Part shown: one piece after another, positions 1 through 45,609 of the stretch
Numbering within the stretch: position 1 is the stretch's first letter
Layout of the letters: the number at the start of each line of letters is the position of its first letter
From: Undaria pinnatifida
Taxonomy: Eukaryota > Sar > Phaeophyceae > Laminariales > Alariaceae
Assembly: GCA_012845835.1 (NCBI GenBank)
Contig: JABAKD010000028.1
Location: forward strand, 10,057,189 to 10,121,188
DNA: 64,000 bases
Direction: 5' to 3'
Made by a program: the position numbers and the translations under genes
Notes under the pieces: model-generated
Database searches by the model: none
Told to the model about the DNA's origin: nothing
The model's input: the letters and a program-made list of their open reading frames with translations, nothing else

Positions 1-404
1 GGGGGGCGGAAATGCATTGGAGCTACGGCATGGATGGCTAGAAAAATAATGACGTGATATCAGCTGCCTGGTAGTGTTTATTACTCTGGCAGATTTTGAT
101 TTTAGGTGGGGTGTTTGAACAAGAGGGATCGGGGGGGGGGGGGGGGGGGCGGGCGGGACAACTCAATATGTGCGCGGAAACTATAAATCCTTCAAGGGGA
201 CAAATTTAACGGTTGTAGAAGGAATGCATCAGTGTGTATCACCTGCCTGGTATTATACACTGCACGGACGTCAGCTGTAAGACCGATCCGACGATTTCCT
301 AGAAACTCATCTTTGCGAGCTGTTTACCAGGTACATATCTCAGCATCGTCGCGTCAGTTTTTTATCTCTGCAACCTGTGCATATTTTAAACATAAAAACA
401 CACC

Positions 405-522
405 CCAGCTCAAGTCCAGCTGTGTAAACTCATTTTTGCAAGTTTTGTGTGATACCCCGATCGCGCGTAGTACTGGGTGTGTGTCCTCATTAAGGATATA
501 GGTCGGCGACTCCCCTTGGAAC
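405..522 (-). repeat. Family P repeat, partial copy
   Basis: This holds the GGCGACTCCCCTTGG to CAAGTTTTGTGTGATACC section; it is cut by the SINE-2 copy at 525. A second family P piece (TGTGCGCGGAAACTATAAAT) lies at about 165-215. Confidence 0.55.
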
Positions 523-524
523 TT

Positions 525-674
525 GCTTTCTTTCTTCTTTTTCCATCCCATTTAATATCCTCGCACTGCTCTCGCGCTCCTTCCCAGTAGCGACTCAGAT
601 CCGGGGTCACATAGCGGGCCCTTCTCCCCCATCCCCACAACGGTACGTGCCTTCATTTTTATCGCGAGAATTGT
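525..674 (-). mobile_element. SINE-2 copy, 5'-truncated
   Basis: In reverse this reads TTCTCGCGATAAAA-like, then a GTGCCGTAG...GGGG run, GGGCCCGCTATGTGACCCCG, GATCTGAG, GCGCGAGAG and a purine-rich tail. It matches the body of the full copy at 59416-59745. Confidence 0.7.
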
Positions 675-1169
675 GTGTTTGCGTTATTGGAATTCAATCT
701 AAAAATTCAAGCAAATAATCCCGCCGAGCGAACTTTGAAGGAAGAACTTACCAAAACCGGCATGGAAATTCCAATTTGAGTGAACGATTTAGAGTGAACT
801 TCCGTCAATAACGACCAGATCATACGATTGGCCTACCAACACCGGGCACACCGGCACAACAATCAGAGGGCACAAGCGCACAACCCACATGGCAGCACAC
901 AGCACGGATCGCCGTGCGGTGTGCTCGGCAGCGGTAGACACAACCCAACATTGATGCGGAGGCACCAAAGAGTGGCTGGGGAAGCATGGCGCGTACGCGC
1001 AACCTCAGGGGTAGGCGCTATTGAGCCAGCGCTCCCGCGCTTTCGACGATGTGACCTCGGTGTCTGCTGCTGCGTGATATCGCATTCGGTGCTGATTTTG
1101 TCAACCACCGTCCATATCCCACAACGCTGTCGCCGAAGCCTCCACCGCCACCGCCACCCACGCCGCACG

Positions 1170-1218
1170 GCCGCCGCCGCCGCCGCCGCCGCTGCTGCTG
1201 CTGCTGCTGCTGCTGCTG
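1170..1218. repeat. CCG/CTG triplet repeat
   Basis: GCC units pass into GCTGCT; a second GCT run is at 1393-1430. Long frames across them are low-complexity. Confidence 0.85.
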
Positions 1219-1671
1219 TGTGGCGGCTGTTGTGCTGCGGCTGCGGTTGGTGTCTCCTGCATTTGTTTCTAAAAAAAATAATAATAAACTGGCTGTTCTG
1301 TTGTTGTGATGATCGTGGTAATCGAGCCAGGCCGAGCTGCTGTGCCGCAACTCATCTGGCGGGGCCATCGCCACCGCCACCTCCGCCCCCGCCGCTGCTG
1401 CTGCTGCTGCTGCTGCTGTGCTGCTGTTTGTCTGATGGTGTTGTGCTGGGCTTGCCCGTCGGTGAGTCTAGGTGCTACCGCACCATGTCTAGATTCAAAA
1501 TTTGTTGTTGCCTCCCCGCTCCCCGCCTGTGATATGGAGGCCGTGTACGCCTTTTCTGCGATTCGTTCACCGCAAACACAACCGAAAGCATGCCCGAGTG
1601 AATCTGGCCTTTTTATAGCATGATGGAAGAATTTTTAGTGAATTATTTTAACGCAAACACTCTAATATTTC

Positions 1672-1874
1672 AGCATTTTCTTCCGTCGTCGACTCGAGTC
1701 GACTGGTGCTACCCACGCTGCTATTGATAAGCGTTCTCAGCAGTTGATCCTTCATTGGCATTTTTGCTAAAAAATAAAAATATCATCGCCATGGGAATCG
1801 AACTCAAGGACCCACGCTGTTCATACGTAGTAGTATTCGAGGGTAACCACTCACTATAACATCGGGGCGACCGG
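1672..1874 (-). mobile_element. SINE-2 copy, tRNA-like head present, 3'-truncated
   Basis: In reverse it starts CCGGTCGCCCCGATG with a tRNA-like head ending GTTCGATTCCCATGG (B box), then AACTGCTGAGAACGC and GTCGACGACGGAAGAAAATG of the SINE-2 body. The 3' half is missing. Confidence 0.7.
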
Positions 1875-1999
1875 TTTGGAACTACAGCAGTGTAGCTTGT
1901 ACCAGGGTCAACAGGGTGATGTTAACATTGTTGACCAACCTGTGTGTAGACTAGACTACATACTTGACAAAAATCGAAAAAAGGTCAGCTGTGAGTACG

Positions 2000-3440
2000 A
2001 CGACTGAATGGTTGAAACTCAACTTTGTAAGCTGCGTGGTACATCTACTCGTATCACTGCGTGGTATGTTTCGCTAATAAACAGCAGTAGTTGGACAAAA
2101 TTTACGGACGGTCGTTCGCGCGTGTTTAGACTAAATATTCGATCCTCATGAAATTGTATCTCAGCTTCGTTTCAGTTTTTTAGGTTTTGCTTTCCAGGTT
2201 CAAAAAGCTCCGATCGTACGCTCGCCTTATTTACGGAGGAATCGTTCGGTGTTTTGTACGAGGTACCAGAAGGTGTCGTGTAGCATGAGCCCTTTTGGAC
2301 TTGCGACCACGCGACAAGCGACAAGCGACAAGCGACGGTACCCAGCAGAGCAGTTGGATCAGTGACGCGGGCGGTCGCATTGAGCTGATTCTCTAACGAA
2401 GCATGGCCCTGAAAACCCTCGTACAGATATCGTCCAGCTGACCCGTCACACAGCAGTTACACCGCACGCGAATCGCAACGTATGGTAGGAATATGCAGTG
2501 ACGGATAGAACACAGCGTCTGCGTGACTGCGTTCTTTCCAAGCTCACAAGAGAGTAACGAGAGCAGGCAACGCACATTGCTCGCTCTTGAATTCCAACAT
2601 GTCGAAACTTGTAAATCCAGGAATCGAGGAATCTAGCATCCAGATACGACCATGGCCGATGTACCTATTAATAGATGATAAAAAGCTCCAATTCCAAAAT
2701 AGAGAGGACAGGTGAACGATGAGAACTGCAAACGCATTCTCGGGTAAAACTACTTGAAAGCAGTGGGGGACCATTTTGGAGCGGTGAAATCGAGTTCCGT
2801 GCGTTCTGGCTGCGCTAATTGGAGTTGGGCTACGTTCGAATGGGACAGGGCAGCGCGCGTTGGAACCTGTCAATGTCCGTGCAAGCATCCGCAGACATCC
2901 ACGCCTTCATGTTCCCGGCGATGGTCCGACTGTTTAGCACGTGGTGCCTCTATGGGCGACAACAATACAGAAAGGTCCTCTCGTAGAGCCCATAGCCGTG
3001 CCTCTCTGAAGCAGAGCAAAGACCAAGCTCTATAATACGATTGATGGTACAAGGCGCGGGTACCGTGTCGCAGCCGACGTAAGCGCACATATTCATATTT
3101 TAGCGTAGAGTATTTTCACTTGCGTATTTCGTGTTTGCTTGTTCTTCAGCTCGTACTCTCTGTAGAAAAACGTTGCGGGAACCATGTACAGCAAGAATTC
3201 CATGCACGAGCGTGTTCTTATCATGTCGCGAGCACAGGGTACGCGGCAGGCTATGCGCGTGTCTTGCACCTACTTGCATTGGAGATAGGCAGTAAAATGG
3301 TCGACACCTAATCCGGCAGCCCGCGTTACGTCGTGTACAGGAAGTTGTAATCGTCAGTTTCATTCGTCGCTTTTTCCTTGGGAGCCCCAAACCAAAATAT
3401 TATAGAAGTAACACGGGATCAACGATACTCGCCGGCCCAG
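2000..3440. other. No recognisable gene; short CGACAAGCGA triplication
   Basis: Nothing recognisable beyond three copies of GACAAGCGA at 2308-2336. Frames up to 114 codons are open on both strands without coding bias or family resemblance. Confidence 0.5.
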
Positions 3441-3449
3441 CAACGATAA

Positions 3450-3848
3450 TTGCATGGATCGCCCCACTGGCCCGGTGGTCCCCTAGCTAAAGCCCCAAGC
3501 TCCTGCCTAGACATGGAGAGGAAGAGAAAACCCTTCGTGACAGGAGGACGCAGCTGCTGCTGCAGTCGCGTGCGAAGCTACAAGCTAGCCAAAAGGTCGA
3601 CCAGTCGTCTGCCATTTCTTATGGGGGTCATGCTATCTCTTCCTTCTTCTTGCTCTATCGTAGAATGGTGGAGTTGTGATGTTGCGGAAAATCACCTGTC
3701 CTTCGAAGCTCTTGTGCTCTTGAACATAGCTGATCTCTTGGCAGCCATCTCCTCCCTCGCAGCATTACCGTCTGCCTTGCTGCTCCAGCTGGCACGCCGT
3801 TTTGGTCCCGGGTATTCGTACCAGGTATTCTACGCCTGTGGGGGTTAG
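3450..3848 (+). CDS. Open frame of 132 codons, unrecognised
   Basis: This frame includes a hydrophobic segment (EALVLLNIADLLAAISSLAA). It lies just upstream of the first peptidase exon and contains a phase-0 CAG|GTATTC that could splice to 3951. It has no family resemblance and the opposite strand is nearly as open, so coding status is doubtful. Confidence 0.15.
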   Translation: MHGSPHWPGGPLAKAPSSCLDMERKRKPFVTGGRSCCCSRVRSYKLAKRSTSRLPFLMGVMLSLPSSCSIVEWWSCDVAENHLSFEALVLLNIADLLAAISSLAALPSALLLQLARRFGPGYSYQVFYACGG

Positions 3849-3950
3849 TGGTGGATGTGGATGAACATCAACAATCACGCCGACGTCCCTGACCCCCGAA
3901 ATAAAGTGAAGAGGCTTTTTTCTTTTTCGATTTCCTTCGAAAACGCACAG

Positions 3951-38662
<34,712 letters not shown>

Positions 38663-38690
38663 TCGACGTCATTGTCGCTGGCCTCGACTG

Positions 38691-38864
38691 TCATGTACTT
38701 GCAGCCGGGCGTGCCGCCACTGGCGCGTGCGCGGAAGCTCTGAACGCGCGGTTACCGTGTTCGCGGTTTTCCACCACAAATTTGTAAACAAACCAACGGG
38801 GTCTGTCTTCCACGGTACGCCTGAGCGGAATCCAATTTTGACCGTCCTCGCGGTACGGTTCGCC
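38691..38864 (-). CDS. Candidate 3' exon of an unknown gene, convergent with the peptidase gene
   Basis: After GGTGGGCGCAG on the minus strand, an open frame of 57 codons includes GEPYREDGQNWIPLRRTVED and RPRWFVYKFVVENREHGNRA and stops at 38691. The Trp/Tyr/Phe-rich composition is protein-like. A second minus-strand frame from about 38742 to 38644 (GGTPGCKYMTVEASDNDVDH) has even stronger G/C-ending codons and would overlap the end of the peptidase ORF. One of the two may be the real end of a convergent gene. I recognise neither. Confidence 0.3.
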   Translation of the reverse strand, partial: GEPYREDGQNWIPLRRTVEDRPRWFVYKFVVENREHGNRAFRASAHAPVAARPAAST

Positions 38865-38869
38865 CTGCG

Positions 38870-41760
38870 CCCACCCACGTATGCCTGGTGCATTGGGACG
38901 CGTGGGTCATGTCTACGCGAGACTTGGGAAACACGGCCTAGGAGCTGCAAAGGGAACACTCCCTCCACCTTGCACAGAACGCGGGGTTTATTGTATTTCG
39001 TGTGGTGACATACACCAGGGGAAACTTCCCTCCCCGCGCCCGCAGCGAGGCTTGTTCGTCGATCTACTGTTGGCTGCTGATATGGTTCGTGCTGTGGTTG
39101 TGCGATTCGGCGTGGGTTTGTTGTTTGTTTGATGTGTGATTTTTATTGGGTTGAATGGTTAATTGATTGCTTGATTATTGAAACAATTGATCTGATTGAC
39201 TTGAGATTTTATTTGTGAGTTTTTTTTTTTTTATTTGATAGATATGATATTTGATGTGATGGATATTATTGAACAGTTGATTTGATTGATTTGAGATTTT
39301 ATTTGTGAGGTTTGATTCGATATATATGAGGTTAGATGTGATAGACTTGAGGTTTGATTTTTCTATGCTAGATGTGTTTAGAGTGTGTGTTGTCTATTGT
39401 ATTCAGGTTTGTTTAGGGTGCGTCCGCGAGCGCGAGGAAAAACGGTCGCCCTCGCGGTTAGGGCTCCTGGAATCCCACTCGCTCCCATCGATCACACCAA
39501 AAAAAATATAAAACGCGCAGTTTAGGACCAAAGAGACATGACCAGGCTATCTCTTCGCCTTGCAAGTTTTTTTTCGTCTGTCCGGGCTTCTATAATACGT
39601 AGAGACGTCTTAGCTCGCAACGATGGAAGTGCGGGTTTGGATTGTCGTTTTTATCATTTATTTTTTCATGTTTCATGTCGTACAATGGGGTGGCACCTTC
39701 CTTGCCCCGCCTTTACTCGACGGAGATGAATTGCGTGTTTATCGGGACTTTTGTACAGCGGCCTATTTTTAGGTCTTTTTCGGGGTGTGGCTGTCGTGAC
39801 GTGTTTGTGGATAGGCAGGGCAGTCGGACCGGCGAAACGCACGGCAAAGAGGTGGGCCCGAAAGCCACTGCCCTCGCACGGCAGGAGGCAATATCCACCT
39901 TAACACCTTTAGAGCCCCAAAACCCTTCCCTATACTAATTCCAAGTAGTTTTTCCCCAAAAACGGGTTTCAAGTGGTAAGACGTCAATGAACGAACGATC
40001 GCAGACTGTGTACAGAGGCCGGGTGAGGGGTACGGGTAATTAGAAGGGCGGAAAATGTCGAAAATTTTTTCTTCAACAAATTTTCTGTATTATTGTTAAC
40101 TCATTGGCTTAGGTTCCGCCGCATTTTCTCACAGCGATCGTTTTTTTAGTGTAACTCCGTCGCTACTCCACACTGCGCCCTGCCCTCTTGCTGCGGGTCG
40201 TTAGTAGGACGTGGCTAAGGAGGACAACAAGGAGAAGGGGAGCGGAGGTTATCGTTGAAACGAGCACAACTAGGTAGGGAGTTCGACGGCGGGGAGCATT
40301 CGGTCCCCGCTTGTCTCTCGCTGTGCTGTGAAAGTTGTGTTGCAGGTAGCGAGCACTTGTCTTGGAACAACTCCGTCGGGCGTTGAGCGCCGTCTCACGA
40401 TGACAAGTGCCACGCACTCTCTGTCTTGGCAGTGTAGAAAAAATCACGAGCTCCCACCCCTCCCCACCCGGGCGGTACGGGATGCGACTTGCGGGGGAGA
40501 CGGAAACGTGCCGAGAAGACGGATTTTTGGCAGGAACGTAACTAAATGTTTAGGCCGCCACACCGAGCCGTCTGGGTTGTTCCCTAGATTTCTCTGGCGC
40601 CAGCTGAGGTTAGTGTCGGCAGCTGTTTTTTTGGTGTTGAGTCCTTAATAAATGGTAGCGGTGATCTGTGGAGGTTTTTCTTACGGATGTACGTGCTGGC
40701 GTTTGTTCTGTTCGTGAAAGAGCGAGCGAGCGGCCCCGAGCCCTTTTTTTTGTTACCGTTCCGCGTGCCTTTCGTCGAAAGCCGGCGGTAAAGAGTGTGG
40801 TCAGGACGGGGGGGTGCAGAAGTGCTGTTTATTTTGGTGGTGGTTCACAAATTTTTTGCTTTTTGTGCCAGTAGACATGGCATGGTGGAGAGGACTTTCA
40901 ATTTATGTTCTGTGGTAGCTTTTGCGTTCTTTCGGAGGCCGGGGGGGTGTGGACGTGCAGGTTGTTTAGGTGGTGGTTTCGCGATTTTATTCGTTTTGGC
41001 TCCGTAAACTCGACATGGCGTTTGTGGTGCGTACTTTTCATCATTTGTTTTTGGTCGCGGTGCCTGCCGTGGTTGATTTTTCGGTACAAGTAGGCGCCGG
41101 AGGTGGCCACGAGATGGCTCACCGGGCACATGTATATGTACATCGGATGCATTCCAGGTGGGAGGTAGATACGAACGAGTGACCGCCGTGATTCGGCACC
41201 TCGGTTTTTTTCTGAAAACACAACAAAGTGTATGTGATCACCAGGGCTCGTCAGGTCCCATCCTGTGTTACATGCATCCTCGGGTTTCCTACATCCTAGA
41301 TACATCTCTGGGTTTCCTAGTGGGTATCACCGGGGGTGGCCATCTCAGGCTAAGGTGCTTGAGCGATGTTCGCGCGGAGCTGAGTGTCCACTCTTCTTTG
41401 ACTGTACATCGTAGGGCAACGCGACTTAAAAGCCAAGCAGCGCGAGCATGGCCGTTTCCGCCAAATCATGAAGTGCAAGCGATGACAACATGAAAGATCT
41501 GCAGCAGTCCGTTGCAAAATGGCCAGTGAACCATGAGACCTTTCGCTGCTTGGTCGACTGCTCGCTCCACGGCGTGGATATTCCGCAGCAGTTTTTAGCG
41601 CGTACTGGGCCAGCGGAATTTGGAGGTGACGATTAGAGCGCCCGCCCTCGGCCTAATCTACGCCTCGTTATTACCCCATCGTCCATCAACAACTTTCCAA
41701 GGCAAAAATGATTCCACACTAACTGACCAAGGCTTCGGCGGTAGGGAAGGTACCCCCTTT
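38870..41760. other. Gene-poor stretch between the peptidase gene and the transposon
   Basis: It includes TTGATTTGA-type degenerate tandem DNA at 39150-39370, a family C piece at 39890-39975 (-), and a weak ~130-bp tandem pair (40805-40880, 40938-41012; both GGGGGGGTG(C/T) ... GGTGGTGGTT). No convincing exon. Confidence 0.5.
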
Positions 41761-41877
41761 TTGCATGACCGGGTTTGAGCCACTCGCACGAGTGACTCTG
41801 TGCCTCACGGACTAATTACTTCAGGCGATTTTTTGGCGCAGCGTAGCTGACCATTCCATTTTGCGGATTCACGTCGT

Positions 41878-41885
41878 AAAATTAT
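41878..41885. repeat. 8-bp target site duplication, left
   Basis: AAAATTAT directly abuts the left terminal inverted repeat and is identical to 43602-43609. Confidence 0.9.
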
Positions 41886-41896
41886 CAGGGCTTTTC

Positions 41897-42220
41897 ACGG
41901 GTCATGACCCGACCCGCGGGTCGGGTCAAGGGGGTTTCAAAATCTCGCGGGTCGGGTCGGGTCGGGTCATTACGTTTTAAAATCTCACGGGTCGGGTCGG
42001 GTCGGGTCAAGATGTTTTCAAAATCTCGCGGGTCGGGTCGGGTCGGGTCAAAAGGCTTCAAAACCTCGCGGGTCGGGTCGGGTCGGGTCAAGAGGATTTC
42101 AAAATCTCGCGGGTCGGGTCGGGTCATGACCCGCGAGATACGGGTCACTTCGCGGGTCAAGCCATAATGACCCGTGAGTTGTTTTGGGCTGACCCGCGGG
42201 TCAAACCCGCGGATCTAGCC
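41897..42220. repeat. Minisatellite, left subterminal region of the hAT-like element
   Basis: Five units of about 36 bp, each GGTCGGGTCGGGTCGGGTCA followed by a variable spacer and TTTCAAAATCTCGCG. They continue into more degenerate GGGTC motifs to about 42220. Confidence 0.85.
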
Positions 42221-42448
42221 GGCGGATCCGCCTTTTTCAAACTTACAGCTGAGAGCCACGTTGATGCTGTGCAGGCGCCCCGCGGGTCGGGCCCGCGGGT
42301 CCGCCAATAAAATACAAACATTTCGGCTTCCTGCTTCCGTCGTGCCGATGCTCCGATCATATGTCATCACAGCGTGCAGAACAATCACCAGGCAGCACCC
42401 CTAGCTACTCGTACCAAGGCATACAGCAGTGTGACGCGAATCCCGTAC

Positions 42449-43022
42449 CTACTGAAGCCGTAACAACAGCAGTAATAATACGGTCATACCAGTACGAAAT
42501 GTGACCAAACGTAAAAAGGCAAGGAAGGGCAGTCGTCGTCGAAGCAGCAGCTGTTCGTTAGCTCCAATAGCAGCAGCAGCAGCAGCAGCACTGGCAGCAG
42601 CAAGCACCAGCAGCAGACCCCGGATTCTCGCGAATCGCAGCCCCTGCTGACAGACCCACCGCCCCAGTTGTGGGCTTGCTGCCGGAGGCGGCTCAGCTAG
42701 GCTGCTTGCCGGGGCTGGAGACTGCACAGATAGAAGATAGATACAGCAGTAAGTAGTAGTAGTAGCTAGCTCGAGAATTATCATACCAGTTCGTACGAAA
42801 TGTGACCAAACGTAAACAAACAAGAAGAGCAGCCGTTGTCGAAGCAGCAGCAGCAGCAGCAGCAGCACAGCAGCAGCAGCAGCAGCACCCTGGCAGCAGC
42901 AAGCACCAGCAGCAGACAACGCATCCTCGCGGATCGCAGCCCCTGCTGACAGATCCACCGCCCCAGTTGTGGGCTTGCTGTCGGAGGCGGCTCAGTTAGG
43001 CTGCTTGCCGGGGCCGGAGATT
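42449..43022. repeat. Internal ~265-bp duplication with CAG runs in the hAT-like element
   Basis: Two direct copies (about 42480-42722 and 42780-43017) share ACGAAATGTGACCAAACGTA, CAG microsatellites and CCCCTGCTGACAGA(C/T)CCACC. ORFs here on either strand are poly-Leu or poly-Ala shadows of the CAG runs. Confidence 0.75.
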
Positions 43023-43299
43023 GCACTTGTAACTTATAACTAGCTCGCTCGTCGGCTCGCTCGTCGGGTCGACCCGGTGGTCTAACGGTACGGGCATGTC
43101 CATGCACGTGGGTTGCGGTTTCTTTCCTATTTCTCGCGCGCACACCGCATGACATAATCATCAGCTGCAAACAATGCCGGTAAAAAACGCAGAGAACACG
43201 ACATACTGGGAAAAGTACGAGGGACCAAGGACCAACCAACCGACCGAGGTATACATGCTTTGACCCGTGACTTTTTGACTCTGACCCGTGAGAAATGTC

Positions 43300-43583
43300 A
43301 CGGGTCGAGTTAACGTGACCCGCCAGACGACCCGAATCTCGCGGGTCACCCGGATTGTCGCGGGTCGGGTCGGGTCGGGTCAGGACGATTTCAAAATCTC
43401 GCGGGTCGGGTCGGGTCGGGTCAAGACGTCTCGAAAATCTCGCGGGTCGGGTCGGGTCGGGTCAAGAGGTTTTCAAAATCTCGCGGGTCGGGTCGGGTCG
43501 GGTCAAGACGTCTCGAAAATCTCGCGGGTCGGGTCGGGTCAGCTGACCCGACCCGACCCGACCCGACCCGCGAAATTTGACCC
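43300..43583. repeat. Minisatellite, right subterminal region of the hAT-like element
   Basis: The same ~36-bp unit (CGCGGGTCGGGTCGGGTCGG, then GTCAAGA(C/G)GT and TC(G)AAAATCT) is in the same orientation as the left array, then flips to GACCCGACCC before the terminal repeat. Confidence 0.85.
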
Positions 43584-43601
43584 GACCCGTGAAAAGCCCT
43601 G

Positions 43602-43609
43602 AAAATTAT
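43602..43609. repeat. 8-bp target site duplication, right
   Basis: AAAATTAT directly follows the right terminal inverted repeat. The related uninterrupted copy near 44460 has a single AAAATT at this place. Confidence 0.9.
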
Positions 43610-44344
43610 AACAGCACGGAAACTCAAGACCGCAAGGGAACACAGGGGCGTCACTCGCGTGAATGACCCCGAACCACTGCCTAAATAGGCCCCCAAGAGT
43701 GACCCCCCCCTCCGTAGTCAACTCTTAAGTACTTGTCCCCGAAGACGTGTGTGAAAAAAAGCTCTAAAGGGATTTACCAGAACGGTCTCAATAGGACACG
43801 AGTTCCCGCCGCCCCTCTCTCTGGCCAACGGCGCTGGGGCGGTTTCTGAGCCAGCAGCATACGATCTGGGTGCGACCAAGATATCGTACCGCGGTGTGGC
43901 GTGGACGCATTTCTAGGACATGGGTATGATAGCATTTTTTGGGGTAAAGTGTTCTCTGTATGACGGGGTTCCTTGGTCCCAATACCGTCGGAATGCAAAT
44001 AATTCCTGTTTTTTCGATCACAAGATTTCGTTGTACACCTATTAATAAGTCATGGGATGGGATCACGGGTTGCACTTTCATGGCCTTTTTTTCATCAAAT
44101 TCAGCTTTTTGGGTGGGGTATAGAGCCCCCCAACAGGTTAAGAGCCTCAGAAGGCAAGAAAAAACATGGTGAACCTCCACTTAAGCACGTGTCGGCTCTG
44201 CACGCGATCATGGCGCCGTTGCATCGACAGAGACGGCGCTGTGCTGACCACGGAACGGCCGCCGCGCACCTTATGGCAGACGTGCGCTGAACTCGAGGTC
44301 ACGACAAGGCTACGGTAGGGTGGGTTTCACCCCCGTTTTGACTA

Positions 44345-44560
44345 CCGAGAGTGAGTGAGCCACTCGCACGGGTGACTCTGCACCTCACGGACAATAGTAC
44401 TTCTGGCGGGTTTTTTGGCAGCAGCGTACTTACCATTCCATTGCGGACTCACATGTAGCAAAATTCTACTGTAGTAAACAGCACGAAAACTTAAGACGGC
44501 AAAGGAACAGGGGAGTCACTCGCGTGAACGATCCCGACCCCAAGAGTGACCCCCCTAGCC
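44345..44560 (+). repeat. ~215-bp repeat, intact copy (empty site for the hAT-like element)
   Basis: This copy runs from GAGCCACTCGCACGGGTGAC to CCCAAGAGTGACCCCCC. It has no insertion where the other copy carries the transposon, and its ends hold near-palindromic TCACTCGCGTGA and CACTCGCACGGGTG motifs. Confidence 0.75.
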
Positions 44561-44569
44561 CAGCCACGG

Positions 44570-45330
44570 TCTCACGGTCTCACGGTACTTCCTCGCTTGA
44601 GGGGCCCAACCGGACAGAAAAAACACTTTAACCCGAAAATAGCGACCGCCACCGTGCGATGACTCCCCTTCCATCTATAAAATATCCTACTGCCTAAGGG
44701 GGCGGCCTCTGGGGTCTCGCCTCCACGCCACACCCGCAGACGGGGCGGTTACTGTTGCTTGTTGTGCTGTCTTGGTGGGGAACGAAGACCCCCTTCGTTT
44801 ATAGACGGCAACCATCCCTTTCTCTCCGCTGCTGAGGGATAAGGCGTGTCGAAGGCATCACGCCAAGTGAAAAGCCGACGCACTCCGCCTCATGGAAAAG
44901 CTGGGCACGCGTCACGAGAAACCTCATCCCTGCGTTAAAGATCGCGGGCCCCTCTCGACGCACCTGTGACGTTCGTGCAGTTGTTTCGTGCCGGCAACCC
45001 GCGCGCAGAAAAACTGGCTGCACCTCCGGCTGACGTGTGGAGTGGAGACCCCCAACTTTCGTCCGATGCTAATATCATCGCGCACGGCGACCCCCCCCCC
45101 AATCCCTGTATACCTCTCTCGTACACCTAGAAGGTCTCCATCTCACGGTACGATGATGTTATGTCATTAGCTCGCTGAGCGCGTGGTCACAACAACGACG
45201 AAAAAAAAGCATCCCAATCCCAATGAAAGGAAAAAAACAATGTACGTGTACCGCGGTACCAACACATGAACCCTTCCTGGTCATAGGAGACCGCACCGCG
45301 GCAATTTTCGAGAAACTCTACCAAAATCCT
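44570..45330. other. No recognised gene
   Basis: The frames 44799-45023 (-) and 45223-45414 (+) are short and unrecognised. The latter includes a donor-like CCT|GTGAGT after AIFEKLYQNP, too weak to call. Confidence 0.4.
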
Positions 45331-45342
45331 GTGAGTTTTCGC

Positions 45343-45348
45343 TTTATT
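45343..45348 (-). promoter_or_regulatory. Possible polyadenylation signal of the Maf gene
   Basis: AATAAA reads on the minus strand about 135 bp downstream of the Maf stop codon. No other evidence supports it. Confidence 0.3.
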
Positions 45349-45480
45349 TTTAGGAGGGAGTCGTCGGCCCACCTGCTATTTCGCCAAAGACACAACAGAC
45401 TTGCCGTTCTATGACAATATTACGAACACAAACAACAAAACACGGCTTTGGTCACCATCAAACGAGCAAAATTACAAGAC

Positions 45481-45609
45481 TCAACAGCTTGCCCCTCTCA
45501 TTAAGTCGCACAGCAGGTCCACCGGCAGGCCGAGAACACTGTCGAACGATCCTTCGATCCTTTCCACCAGCAATCGCAGATCCGGATCTTCCACTGCAAA
45601 CCCTCCCGC
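45481..45609 (-). CDS. maf: Maf gene, last exon
   Basis: After the acceptor GTATGCCAG the exon encodes AGGFAVEDPDLRLLVERIEG then SFDSVLGLPVDLLCDLMRGA and SC, stop TGA at 45481. This is the classic Maf C-terminus: AGGF loop, ERIEGS, GLPV and the final helix. The intron to the previous exon is 515 bp. An AATAAA on the minus strand at 45343-45348, about 135 bp past the stop, is a plausible polyadenylation signal. Confidence 0.88.
   Translation of the reverse strand, partial: AGGFAVEDPDLRLLVERIEGSFDSVLGLPVDLLCDLMRGASC

Larger units (their letters stand above)
41886..43601. mobile_element. Complete non-autonomous hAT-like DNA transposon with minisatellite ends (1,716 bp)
   Basis: Terminal inverted repeats of 18 bp are perfect: CAGGGCTTTTCACGGGTC at 41886-41903 and its complement at 43584-43601. 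Flanking 8-bp direct repeats AAAATTAT lie at 41878-41885 and 43602-43609. CAGGG termini plus 8-bp target duplications are the hAT superfamily signature. Both subterminal regions consist of a CGCGGGTCGGGTCGGGTC-based minisatellite (about 325 and 290 bp). The middle has two diverged copies of a ~265-bp unit with CAG runs. There is no transposase frame. An empty homologous site exists at 44.45 kb. Confidence 0.9.
41765..43712 (+). repeat. Older ~215-bp repeat, copy split by the hAT-like element
   Basis: The left part is 41765-41885 (GAGCCACTCGCACGAGTGAC ...) and the right part 43602-43712 (ACAGCACGGAAACTCAAGAC ... CCAAGAGTGACCCCCC). Together they match the intact copy at 44345-44560. Confidence 0.8.

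Noticed and set aside
828..1532. 234-codon plus-strand frame
   Set aside because: Driven by CCG/CTG triplet runs (poly-Ala, poly-Leu); the opposite strand is equally open and there is no family resemblance.
42449..42958. 169-codon minus-strand frame inside the hAT-like element as a transposase
   Set aside because: Composed of poly-Leu/Ala from CAG runs and an internal duplication, with no hAT dimerisation or catalytic motifs.
41885..43602. CRISPR-like array or RVGSGR repeat protein
   Set aside because: Unit spacers are not unique, the arrays sit inside a DNA transposon with inverted ends and target duplication, and the genome is eukaryotic. Arg-Val-Gly-Ser frames are shadows of the GGGTC repeats.
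45223..45414. Exon encoding FLVIGDRTAAIFEKLYQNP with a GTGAGT donor
   Set aside because: Only one plausible splice signal and no family resemblance; it lies in the 3' flank of the Maf gene on the other strand.
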